This document shows, in pieces, positions 41,841-52,474 of a stretch of 57,732 nt of DNA. The notes beneath the pieces were generated by a model. That model saw only the letters and a program-made list of their open reading frames with translations, searched no databases and was not told the DNA's origin. The position numbers were made by a program, and so were the translations under genes. The stretch is from Pirellulaceae bacterium (lineage in GTDB: Bacteria; Planctomycetota; Planctomycetia; Pirellulales; Pirellulaceae): assembly GCA_024102795.1 (NCBI GenBank), contig JAGFJK010000116.1, forward strand, positions 1-57,732, read 5' to 3'. Position 1 is the stretch's first letter. Every line of letters starts with the position of its first letter.

Positions 41841-42201
41841 ACGGCTTGCCGCCTCGGATGCGGACTTGGTGTTCATCGACAATCCACAAGTGCCCCACGG
41901 GTGACTCCGTGTCGAACATGGGAATGATCCGACCGAGGACGTTCAGTACGGAAGCCCGGCTCTGGTCGCTCAATCGCAACACGATGATCCCGTGGTAGCC
42001 TTGGGGCGGGTAATTCCGAATGTCCGAGAAATCAAGGTCCAGCGTGACAATCGCCCGTTCTTCCTGCCGACAAACTTCGGCGATGTCGGAATCGGCCCGG
42101 CCTCGCAGCCCTTGTTCGCGGACGGTCAGCGCATCGTGCCCGTGCTTCCGCAACAGGTCGGCGGCGTCCGAATGCAGGTTCTCGTCAATCTTGAACTGCA
42201 T
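41839..42201 (-). CDS. DUF5615 family PIN-like toxin
   Basis: A 120-residue protein of the DUF5615 PIN-like family, the usual toxin partner of DUF433 antitoxins; the family is thought to be an RNase of the PIN fold. Acidic residues expected for metal binding are visible: FKIDENL (D6, E7) at the N-terminus, RADSDIAEVCRQEERAIVTLDLDFSD with several Asp/Glu in the middle. GYHGIIVLRL is a core strand. Its ATG overlaps the stop of the antitoxin gene (ATGA at 42201), so the two are translationally coupled. It lies in the gap between the methyltransferase and Res genes, on the same strand. Confidence 0.85.
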   Translation of the reverse strand: MQFKIDENLHSDAADLLRKHGHDALTVREQGLRGRADSDIAEVCRQEERAIVTLDLDFSDIRNYPPQGYHGIIVLRLSDQSRASVLNVLGRIIPMFDTESPVGHLWIVDEHQVRIRGGKP

Positions 42202-42434
42202 CAGGGAGTTCCCGTGGGCAAGACGGCGAAGCGATCCCGAGCAAGCTCGGCAACGTAATGCAGCGCCGCTTGGATGTCCTCTTCCTCGATGTTGTATCCT
42301 CGCCGGATCGCTTCATGACTCTCGCTCGCAGCGAGATTGTCAATCACCACCGACACCATGACCCGAGTCCCCTTGATGCACGGCTTCCCGTGGCACACGT
42401 TCGGGTCAATACTTATTCGATCCCGCCACTCCAT
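42201..42434 (-). CDS. DUF433 family antitoxin
   Basis: A 77-residue protein of the DUF433 family. The typical N-terminal ISIDPNVCHGKPCIKGTRVMVSVVIDNLAA is followed by a helix and EEDIQAALHYVAELAR, which forms the winged-helix/dimerisation part. DUF433 proteins act as antitoxins and probable autorepressors for DUF5615 toxins. The ATG at 42434 is chosen because the conserved part begins about nine residues later; the open frame further upstream overlaps the methyltransferase gene and is not expected to be translated. It is coupled to the toxin through an ATGA overlap. Confidence 0.88.
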   Translation of the reverse strand: MEWRDRISIDPNVCHGKPCIKGTRVMVSVVIDNLAASESHEAIRRGYNIEEEDIQAALHYVAELARDRFAVLPTGTP

Positions 42435-42451
42435 CGCTGGTCTCCTTCTGC

Positions 42452-42461
42452 CTGAACACTG
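42452..42461. repeat. Right flank repeat of the toxin-antitoxin cassette
   Basis: CTGAACACTG, six bases beyond the methyltransferase stop codon, is the exact inverse complement of the left flank at 41826-41835. The two bracket the 0.6-kb antitoxin-toxin unit. Confidence 0.55.
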
Positions 42462-42466
42462 ACAAC

Positions 42467-45520
<3,054 letters not shown>

Positions 45521-45526
45521 AGTTTG

Positions 45527-46066
45527 TCAGTCTTCCGTGCTATTTTCGTCGTTTGTATCGAGGGGGCGACTTGGCGAGAGGGCGAAAGAATCAGTCGCCC
45601 CGTCGCCCCCTCGCCCCCTCGCCCCCTCGCTCCCTCGCCCCCTCGCCCCGTCACCTTGTCGTATCACCCATGCTTTGGGGTTGGTTATCATTTTGACAAG
45701 TTGGGCGATGATCTTGTCGTAGCGTTCATCAAGTTCGTCGGATTGCTGGGGATTCAGGTAGCCACAACGTCGGCAGAACTCGATCCACGTCTGCGTTTCG
45801 GTGGCTTCTCCTTCGCAGTCGTTCAGCTTGGCGACGAAGGCCGCTTCGTATCGACGTTTTCGCCATGCTTCGGACAGGTTGGCAGCCACCGAGCGAGACG
45901 ACCGGCGAATCTGATCGACAAGACTGTATTTCTCCTCCTGCGGAAATCGTTTCGTCACGTCGAAAATCACCATCGCCGCATCCATTGCCTCCTGCCACAC
46001 ACGCAAGTCCTTGTGCGTGCGAATCCGTTCTCGCCCCGTCGCCCCCTCGCCTTGTCGCTCACTCAT
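45527..46066 (-). CDS. Four-helix-bundle protein (23S rRNA intervening-sequence protein family)
   Basis: A 179-residue protein. Residues 17-130 match the four-helix-bundle/IVP family (TIGR02436 type): RTHKDLRVWQEAMDAAMVIFD, EEKYSLVDQIRRSSRSVAANLSEA and AFVAKLNDCEGEATETQTWIEFCRRCGYL are its usual conserved segments. Its biochemical role is unknown; such genes occur in rRNA intervening sequences and inside defence-like operons. The ATG at 46066 overlaps the helicase stop (ATGA). Both ends have been extended by octanucleotide repeats: QGEGATGRER at the N-terminus, GDGARGRGSEGARGRGGDGA at the C-terminus. The native protein would end near NPKAW. Confidence 0.88.
   Translation of the reverse strand: MSERQGEGATGRERIRTHKDLRVWQEAMDAAMVIFDVTKRFPQEEKYSLVDQIRRSSRSVAANLSEAWRKRRYEAAFVAKLNDCEGEATETQTWIEFCRRCGYLNPQQSDELDERYDKIIAQLVKMITNPKAWVIRQGDGARGRGSEGARGRGGDGATDSFALSPSRPLDTNDENSTED
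45561..45668. repeat. Inverted octanucleotide array at the end of the four-helix-bundle gene
   Basis: The largest copy: GGGGGCGA, CTTGGCGA and GAGGGCGA (45561-45584), a 9-bp spacer AAGAATCAG, then about eight units of the TCGCCCCN type on the other strand to about 45668. It could fold into a long G/C-rich hairpin and encodes the protein's C-terminal tail. Confidence 0.85.
46031..46062. repeat. Octanucleotide array at the start of the four-helix-bundle gene
   Basis: Four direct units, TCGCCCCG, TCGCCCCC, TCGCCTTG and TCGCTCAC, placed immediately after the start codon of the coding strand and encoding the extra SERQGEGATGRE residues before the conserved domain. Confidence 0.8.
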
Positions 46067-49059
46067 CAAATCACCCCCCATTGAATCGTGAAGAGGTGCG
46101 TGCTGTGTGACTTCTGGGTCATCCGTCGTTGGAGGCCGTCGATCAGCGTGTCACGCTTCTCGGCGATCTGGTCTTCGATCTCGAAGATTTGCTGACGCTG
46201 TTTTCGCTGCTTCTTCTCCAGATCACGGAGCTTCTGCTGGAGTTCGTTCTGCTCATCGAGCGTCGTCGCCAAGCGTGACTGCCGACGCACGGCCTTGATC
46301 TGCGCCTTGGTGTCGGTCAAGTCTTTCTCGGCGGCGACCACCATGTCAACTGCCCACTTCTCAAGCCGCTCCCGCTCCTCATTGAACAGGGCGTTGTTGC
46401 CTTCGAGCGAGTGCGTGATGGTCGCCTCGGCGTGTCGGCCCGCTTCCTTCTTGAGCCGGTCGGCGACTTCAGGAGGGGGTGAGGGGGCGACGGGGTGAAG
46501 GGGCGAGACGGTGGCGGAACAGTGGAAAACTTTGGTGCAGGTCTCTTGGTCAAGAGCCTTCCACTTCGCCCCGTCGCCCCCTCGTCCCGTCTCCCCCTCG
46601 CTGCAGATCGCCGAGAACAGAAGGTACTCCTCCCGGTCGAACGAGTCGATGGTGAGGTACTGGAGCGTGAGCCAGCCGGACTTCCCCTTGAGGGCCTCGA
46701 CCACGGAGACCTTCGCCGGGTAGTTCGTCACGTCGAACGTGACCTTCGCCACGGGCGTCTCGGCCTGCTTGCCCCGGTCGATGCTCCACTCGCCGAGAGG
46801 ATGGGAGAGCCGGTACAGGAAGTCGCCGGTGATGTTCTGATGCTGTTTGGAGATCAGGTGGTACGTTCCGAGTTTCACCGAGAGGGCGAGGGGCCGAGGG
46901 GGCGAGGGGGCGATTGATCTCGACTCGCCGAGTCGCCCACTCGCCTTGTCGCCCACTCCTCCACCGGGAAGTGTATGAAGCTCGAACGTCAGAGAAGCGT
47001 CGTCGAAGTGCGCGAAGTCTCGCAGCACGAACCGAGTAAGAGTCCAGAACTGGCGACCAATCCGGTCGAGGTTGGCACGGGCGTCGTCGAGCCGCATCTT
47101 CAGCCGGGCGTGAACGTCCTCGTCGAAATGCTCCATGAGCATCTGGCGGGTCTCGTCCATCTTGGACTGGATGGTCTCGTCCATCTCGGCCTGAAGTTGC
47201 TTGAAAGCGGTGTCGATCTCTTGGGGCGTGCGGCACTTCTGGTAGATGGCGAGGATGCGCTTCTCGAAATCGACGCCGGACTCGATCTGGCCCAGAACTT
47301 CGTCGGAGGCACCGAATACGCCACTGAACAGGTTGAACTTCTCGGCCAGAAGTTCGTGGATTCGCCGGTCGGCCTCGTTGCGTTCGTTCAAGAAGTTGAT
47401 GACCACGACATCGTGCTTCTGGCCGTAGCGGTGACAACGACCGATCCGCTGCTCGATCCGCTGGGGATTCCACGGCAGGTCGTAGTTGATGACCAGCGAG
47501 CAGAACTGCATGTTCACGCCTTCCGCCGCTGCTTCCGTGGCGATCATCACCGTGGCGTGGTTCTGGAAGTATTCGATCAGCGCCGTGCGGCTGTCGATGG
47601 GGCGTGAGCCGGTGACTCGGCCCGTGGCGGCGTTGTCTGCTGCCCACCTGTCGATGATGCGGCGGGAGTCGGGGTCGGCGTTCGTGCCGTTGAACAGGAC
47701 GATCTGACCACCGTAGCCGTTCGATTCGAGGAAGTTCTTCAGGTAGTCCTGCGTCCGCCGAGATTCGGTGAAGACGAGGGCCTTGCGCTTGGCACCCATC
47801 TTGTCCATCTCGGTGAACCCGAGTTCGAGGGCCTTCAGGAGCGACCGGCTCTTGGTGTCGATGCCGATGCTACGTGCCCACTGAGCGTACCGGGTCAGTT
47901 CGTCGATCTCGCCAACGAGTTTCTGGTGGTCGATCTCCGGTTCGGCCTGGTCCTCCTCCTCGCTCGTCCCTTCGAGAATCTCATCGAGGTAGTCGTCTTC
48001 GAGTTCCTCGTTCTCGATCAGTTCCTCCATGAAATCGTCGTCTGGCACGTCCTGTTGGGGAGCGCCACGCATCACCTCCAGCCGGGTCTTCATCGTCTCC
48101 AGCGTGTTGGCGATGGCATGGGAAGACGAGGCGAGCAGCTTGCGCAGGATCAGCGCCGTCAGGTGCCGCTGACGTTGAGGCACGGAGTAAGTCTCTTCCC
48201 GGTTCAGGAAGTCCGAGACCGATTCGTAGAGCTTCTGCTCATCGTCGGTCGGGCGGAAGCGAACGGTGAAGGGGATGCGCTCGGTGTACTGGATGTACTC
48301 GACCACCTGCCGCCTGAGCGTCCGCTGGCAGAACGATTGTAGTCGGCCACGGAGAGCGTTCAGGTCGGCACCGGCGTTGGTGTACTGGGTGCGAAACGAG
48401 TTCACGTCGCCGAAGATCAGGTCGTCGAGGATCGTAGACAGGCCGTAGAGTTCGAGCAGCGTGTTCTGAAGCGGCGTGGCCGTCAGCAGGCATTTCTTCC
48501 GCTCCTCGATGGCCCACTTGATGTTCTGCCCCATCTTGTTGCTGGGGCGGTAGGCGTTGCGGAGCTTGTGGGCTTCGTCGATGACGACCAGATCGTAGGG
48601 GACGGCCCGGATGTCTCCCCGAGACCGGCTGGCGAAGTGGAACGACGTGATGACCACCTTGTCGCTGGCGAACGGCGTGCCGTTGCCCTCTCTCACGGCC
48701 TGCCGGTAGGTCTTCGAGTCGAGGATCACACTGGGCAGGTTGAACTTCTCCTGAAGTTCCAGCGCCCACTGCTTCCGCAGGCTGGCCGGGCAGATCACCA
48801 GCAGCTTTCGCTTTCGCTCGGCCCAGTGTTGGCAGAGGACCAGACCGGCCTCGATGGTCTTGCCAAGTCCAACCTCGTCCGCCAGCACGACGCCCTTCGA
48901 AAGTGGACTTCGCAGGGCGAACAGCGCCGCTTCAATCTGATGCGGGTTCAGATCGACGCAGGCATCGAATAGCGCCATCGACAAACGATCCACGCCCCCC
49001 GGCTGTGCCTGCCGGGTCAATTCGTGAGCGAAGTATTTGGCGTGGTACGGGGTGGTCAT
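46066..49059 (-). CDS. RapA/SNF2-family helicase of the defence-like operon
   Basis: A 997-residue SNF2-type ATPase. LNPHQIEAALFAL (Q motif) precedes Walker A VVLADEVGLGKTIEAGLVL (about residue 60-70), motif II is VVIDEAHKLRN (about 160), motif III LLTATPLQN. The C-terminal helicase part carries ALVFTESRRTQDYL, MIATEAAAEGVNMQFC and INYDLPWNPQRIEQRIGRCHRYGQ. A long coiled C-terminal region (EKDLTDTKAQIKAVRRQSR) follows. I place the start at ATG 49059 (MTTPYHAKYFAHELTR), where homologues begin; the frame is open to 49392. Three octanucleotide repeat clusters add Pro/Ser- and Gly/Arg-rich inserts. It is the first gene of the operon and probably a motor for the methyltransferase/Res pair. Confidence 0.9.
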   Translation of the reverse strand: MTTPYHAKYFAHELTRQAQPGGVDRLSMALFDACVDLNPHQIEAALFALRSPLSKGVVLADEVGLGKTIEAGLVLCQHWAERKRKLLVICPASLRKQWALELQEKFNLPSVILDSKTYRQAVREGNGTPFASDKVVITSFHFASRSRGDIRAVPYDLVVIDEAHKLRNAYRPSNKMGQNIKWAIEERKKCLLTATPLQNTLLELYGLSTILDDLIFGDVNSFRTQYTNAGADLNALRGRLQSFCQRTLRRQVVEYIQYTERIPFTVRFRPTDDEQKLYESVSDFLNREETYSVPQRQRHLTALILRKLLASSSHAIANTLETMKTRLEVMRGAPQQDVPDDDFMEELIENEELEDDYLDEILEGTSEEEDQAEPEIDHQKLVGEIDELTRYAQWARSIGIDTKSRSLLKALELGFTEMDKMGAKRKALVFTESRRTQDYLKNFLESNGYGGQIVLFNGTNADPDSRRIIDRWAADNAATGRVTGSRPIDSRTALIEYFQNHATVMIATEAAAEGVNMQFCSLVINYDLPWNPQRIEQRIGRCHRYGQKHDVVVINFLNERNEADRRIHELLAEKFNLFSGVFGASDEVLGQIESGVDFEKRILAIYQKCRTPQEIDTAFKQLQAEMDETIQSKMDETRQMLMEHFDEDVHARLKMRLDDARANLDRIGRQFWTLTRFVLRDFAHFDDASLTFELHTLPGGGVGDKASGRLGESRSIAPSPPRPLALSVKLGTYHLISKQHQNITGDFLYRLSHPLGEWSIDRGKQAETPVAKVTFDVTNYPAKVSVVEALKGKSGWLTLQYLTIDSFDREEYLLFSAICSEGETGRGGDGAKWKALDQETCTKVFHCSATVSPLHPVAPSPPPEVADRLKKEAGRHAEATITHSLEGNNALFNEERERLEKWAVDMVVAAEKDLTDTKAQIKAVRRQSRLATTLDEQNELQQKLRDLEKKQRKQRQQIFEIEDQIAEKRDTLIDGLQRRMTQKSHSTHLFTIQWGVI
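46475..46605. repeat. Octanucleotide arrays (both orientations) in the SNF2 gene, copy A
   Basis: GGGGGTGA, GGGGGCGA, CGGGGTGA and AGGGGCGA (46475-46506), then 59 bp of ordinary coding sequence, then TCGCCCCG, TCGCCCCC, TCGTCCCG, TCTCCCCC and TCGCTGCA (46566-46605) in inverse orientation. Confidence 0.8.
46882..46956. repeat. Inverted octanucleotide array in the SNF2 gene, copy B
   Basis: GAGGGCGA, GGGGCCGA and two GGGGGCGA (46882-46913), an 11-bp spacer, then TCGCCGAG, TCGCCCAC, TCGCCTTG and TCGCCCAC (46925-46956). The two halves are inverse complements in pattern. In frame it encodes an RLGES...APSPPRPL insert. Confidence 0.85.
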
Positions 49060-49770
49060 GCAAGTGGCACAGAATCGGACAACTGCATTCCGACCAAGGC
49101 GCAGCGAAACCTCAAAAAGTGGGTTGTCGAGAATCCGTTCCGCCTCGTCACCCTTTCGCCCGTCGGCGATGTCCTGCCTTTTGCCCGGCGGAATTTCCAG
49201 ACTGAGGGGTAGCGAAAACTTTAGCAAACCCGATCGAGCTGAGAAAGCGGGCAGCTCGCAAGAGCCATCGAGCCGGACACGGGACCTAATTGCGTGCAGC
49301 GCCGCGAAATCACAGACATGTGGCATAGGATTCAGGTAGGAAGTCCATTTCAGACCTTCCCCATCTTCACACGTCAAAATCGTGAAAAACATGCGTGTGG
49401 CAAGGTAACTGTACGCGGGCGAGGCTGGGGGTCAGCCCCCCCTGCCCAGGCAACCGGCTGGGCGCGGGACGGGCTGCCAACGGCCCGCTCGCGGCAGAGT
49501 TCCAACAAGTCCAGCCCGCTACAACCGCTTGAACGAACGTTCAACGGTTTGTAGCGGCGCCTGCCAGGATTTAGCCAGTTGCGGCTCCCCGATTACGCTC
49601 CGCAGTTGTCTGGAACAGGCGGAGACGCTGTGTGCGGAGTGGGCGGGGTGAGTTGGTCCCAGGTGACTTGAGCGATTCGGGGGTTAAGACGAATAACCGC
49701 GATGCCCGGCAATCGCGACGATCAAACGACCCAGCCCGATGCTTGCCGCCTCCCGCCCCCGATAGCCCTG
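49060..49770. other. 711-bp region between SNF2 helicase and FHA gene
   Basis: It must hold the operon promoter. The SNF2 frame stays open on the minus strand to 49392, adding up to 111 residues (…NPLFEVSLRLGRNAVV…) that I do not recognise; a longer protein cannot be excluded. From 49393 to 49770 no gene is supported, and the region contains the strong hairpin at 49517-49558. Confidence 0.45.
49517..49558. terminator. Strong 42-bp hairpin between FHA gene and defence-like operon
   Basis: The inner part TTGAACG (49530-49536), AA, CGTTCAA (49539-49545) is perfectly paired. It is extended outward by CGCTACAA-CCG against CGGTTTGTAGCG with one bulge. No T-run follows on either strand, so an intrinsic terminator is only one possibility; an operator or a folded repeat are others. 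Confidence 0.4.
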
Positions 49771-50091
49771 TTAGGAAGCGCCAGGTTCCATGTCGGCGCG
49801 TCGAATTTGATATTTGAGTAATACGTCTGCGACACGAATGTGGTCGCCGTCATTCAGAGCAGTCCGTCCCTGAATGCGACTGTAGTTGACGTACGTTCCA
49901 CTTCGCGAATTGAGGTCCTCGATTGAGTATCCGCTCTCTGTACGCACGAGTTGCGAATGGCGGCGTGAACAGGCTATGCTCGCGAGTGGAATGTCACAAT
50001 CCGGTTGTCGACCAATCACGATACAATCCTTTTGCAGCGGGAACGTCTGGCCCTGGTTTGTCCCGCTGCAAATGACGATAGTTGGCACCAT
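49771..50091 (-). CDS. Single FHA-domain protein
   Basis: A 106-residue protein consisting almost wholly of one forkhead-associated domain, a phosphothreonine-binding module. The signature residues are seen in order: IVIGRQPDCDIPL (GR..DCDI), CSRRHSQLV (SRRH) and IEDLNSRSGTYVN (LNSRSGTYVN). FHA proteins act as phospho-dependent adaptors for Ser/Thr kinases, which are numerous in planctomycetes. The ATG at 50091 is preferred over a GTG at 50097. No kinase gene is adjacent, so its partner is unknown. It lies between the defence-like operon and the efflux locus. Confidence 0.9.
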   Translation of the reverse strand: MVPTIVICSGTNQGQTFPLQKDCIVIGRQPDCDIPLASIACSRRHSQLVRTESGYSIEDLNSRSGTYVNYSRIQGRTALNDGDHIRVADVLLKYQIRRADMEPGAS

Positions 50092-50174
50092 GAGCACGAT
50101 ATGATGCCCCCTTCCCGTGATACTGTTGATCGGTGTCAGGTCGCCATTATATCAGGGCGCGGGACCAGAACGAA

Positions 50175-50377
50175 TGAACCACGAAATACACGAAACACAC
50201 GAAAGAAGGCAGAAAAAGGGAAGGAAAGCAGGGGGGCGGCAGCGGCGGATGGTAGCTGGCAGTTGAAATGTCGAGCGGCTGCTGCATGGGGCAACGGCGG
50301 AGTTGCTTTGGACCGGGAAAGCGTCCTGCCCAATGTTGCACTCGCCTTACTTTCGTGTGTTTGGTGTGTTTCGTGGT
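50175..50377. repeat. Dispersed repeat with inverted ends, copy 1
   Basis: Starts with the 34-bp sequence TGAACCACGAAATACACGAA... at 50175-50208 and ends with its near-inverse CTTTCGTGTGTTTGGTGTGT... at 50350-50377 (26 of 28 positions pair). The interior contains a polypurine run and AGCGGCGGATG...GCAACGGCGG. This is most of the 356-bp gap between the FHA and TolC-like genes, which holds no gene I can support. A second, truncated copy is at 57103. Confidence 0.8.
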
Positions 50378-50447
50378 GATCCTCTGCCCTGTTCATCGGC
50401 GGCCGAGTAGCCCAAACGGACCCGCGTCGTGCTGAACTACGCGAGTG

Positions 50448-52115
50448 CTACTGGATGGGCCAACCCAGGGCCCGCTGCAGTTGGAACTGAGCGCGATTGT
50501 AGTCGGCCACGGTGCGGACGTACTGGCGGCGAGCCTGGTCGAGCGCCTGGATGGATTGCAGCGTCTCGATCGGCAGCCCCTGGCCGTCGCGAATCCGCGC
50601 CGCGTTCCGGCGGTACGAGTTCTCCGCGGCGGTTATCCCCGCCTCCGCCAGCCGGATCTGGGACTGCCGGGCCTCGACTTGCCAGTGGGCCTCCGCCACC
50701 TCGCTGGCTACCTGGTCCAGGACCTGCACCTGCCGCCAGCGGGCCTGTTCCAACTGGGCCCGCGATTCGTCGCGGACAAAACCTTCGCGCCAGCCCAGAT
50801 TGCGGACTTCCCAGTACAGGGCCGCGTCGAAATCCACCCGGTCGCCGAAGTCGGTGATCGTGCTGGTCGGACTCCCCCCGTTCCCGCCGTAGCTCAAGCC
50901 CAGCAGCACGCTGGGCACCAGCGGCGCGCTGCGCTCGCGGCGCAGCCGCTGCACCGCCTCGCCGACCAGGAAGCGGTTCTCCGCCAGCTCCGGCCGGTTG
51001 GAAAGGCCCGTGGCGATCAGATCCCTGAGTTGAGTGGATGGCACAACCAGGTCGATCGGAACCAGGGCCGGCTCCTGCGGGACCAGGGTCAGCGACTGAT
51101 CCTGCTGGCTCAGCGTGCGAGCCAGGCGGGCCGACGCCACACGGGCGTTCTCGATGCCGCGCTGCACCTCGATCTGGCGGACCGACAGTTCCGTCAACGC
51201 CCGGTCCGCGTCCGCTTGCAATCCCTGGCCCGACTCGGCGAACGCGCGGGTAAGCTGGCTGAGTTGCACGGCGTTGTGCAGCGTTTCCTGGGCGACCGCC
51301 AAGGTCTGGTTCGCCTCCAGCAGGTCCATGTAGCGCAGCGCCGTCTCCAGCAACACGTCGTTCGTGGCCTTGCGGCTGGCCTGCCGGCGCGCTCCCAGCG
51401 TCTGCTCGGCAATCCGCGGCTGGAAGATGGCGTCGCGCAAGTGGAAATTCATCAGCAGGCCCGGCACGGCCGGCGAACCCGCTCCGACAGCCTGCGCTCC
51501 GAAGCCCGTATACACCGAGCTGCGGTTGTTGGTGACCATGTTGCCGATGACGTCCTGGATCACGCCGTCACGTTTGTTGTAGTTGACACCGGCGCGGAGC
51601 GATGGGACCCAGAGCACCCTGGCCGACCGCAGTTGCGCGTACGCTTCCTGAATGCGCTGCCGAGCGAAACCGACTTGCGGGTTCTGCCCGGCGGTAATCT
51701 GCAGGGCCGATTCCAGATCGATCGGCACCTGGAATACGGCAGGCCGGCCGCCGTCTGGCGAACCGGCCTCGGCGGGCGGGACCGGTATCGCCTCGGGCGC
51801 AGGTTGAACGCCCACTTGGCTAGCGCTCGTGAAAGCCGCCTGCGAGACCCACGCATCGGCGTCGCCACGCTGCGTGCCGGCCGCGGTCTGCTGCGAGCTG
51901 GGCATGACCGGGTTCGAGCTGGGCGCGACGGGCTGCGGGCTGCCCATGACTGGGTGTGAGCTGGTCATGACCACCCGCGAGCTGGCCGTTGGCTCGATGC
52001 CGGGCGCGTGCCGCCCGGATTCCGGAGGACCGCCGGTCGAAGCGCATCCGGCGACCGCCGCAACCACGCTGGCGGTGACGAACAGCATCCAACTTCGTCC
52101 CGTCCGGCCGCCCAT
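50448..52115 (-). CDS. TolC-family outer membrane efflux lipoprotein
   Basis: A 555-residue outer membrane factor. A signal peptide with lipobox VAGC is found when translation starts at ATG 52115; an upstream TTG at 52172 is less likely. After a Pro/Ser-rich linker, two related halves with long amphipathic coiled-coil helices follow (PIDLESALQITAGQNPQVGFARQR; then LRDLIATGLSNRPELAENRF), the duplicated TolC layout. It would form the trimeric channel for export across the outer membrane. It is divergent from the RND pump and adaptor, with which it probably forms a tripartite complex. Substrate unknown. Confidence 0.9.
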   Translation of the reverse strand: MGGRTGRSWMLFVTASVVAAVAGCASTGGPPESGRHAPGIEPTASSRVVMTSSHPVMGSPQPVAPSSNPVMPSSQQTAAGTQRGDADAWVSQAAFTSASQVGVQPAPEAIPVPPAEAGSPDGGRPAVFQVPIDLESALQITAGQNPQVGFARQRIQEAYAQLRSARVLWVPSLRAGVNYNKRDGVIQDVIGNMVTNNRSSVYTGFGAQAVGAGSPAVPGLLMNFHLRDAIFQPRIAEQTLGARRQASRKATNDVLLETALRYMDLLEANQTLAVAQETLHNAVQLSQLTRAFAESGQGLQADADRALTELSVRQIEVQRGIENARVASARLARTLSQQDQSLTLVPQEPALVPIDLVVPSTQLRDLIATGLSNRPELAENRFLVGEAVQRLRRERSAPLVPSVLLGLSYGGNGGSPTSTITDFGDRVDFDAALYWEVRNLGWREGFVRDESRAQLEQARWRQVQVLDQVASEVAEAHWQVEARQSQIRLAEAGITAAENSYRRNAARIRDGQGLPIETLQSIQALDQARRQYVRTVADYNRAQFQLQRALGWPIQ

Positions 52116-52474
52116 TCTACTCGCCCCCAATGCCAGAATCCGCAAGACGCGCGTGAACGCGTTTTTCCTCAAGATCGGCCTAATCGGAGCGCCGCGCTCA
52201 CGGAAATCGGCATATGCCGGGACGTGGATGGAGCGCAGGGCGTGGCAAGGCCGCTTGGCCCGAGCTGACTGAGAGTCCCTAAAATGCTTCTGCGTAACGG
52301 TTTCTGTACCGTCGACAGGCCTTCAGCCCGGTGCCGGCCCAGGGCACACCGCATGTCGGAGTCGCAACTTCCAAGGTTCGGTTCATTGATTCAAATCCGT
52401 TTCTCGACCATCCTGAGAACAAAGCGAACCGGGCGTCCGCCCGATCACGCACGTCCGCCAGCAGGAAGTATCGA
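52116..52474. promoter_or_regulatory. Divergent control region of the tripartite efflux locus
   Basis: A 359-bp gap between the starts of the TolC-like lipoprotein and the RND pump must carry both promoters. AGGAAG at about 52463 is the ribosome binding site of the pump gene. I see no clear operator and no regulator gene nearby. Confidence 0.4.

Noticed and set aside
45560-45668. CRISPR array
   Set aside because: The repeats are contiguous octamers with no unique spacers and lie inside coding sequence.
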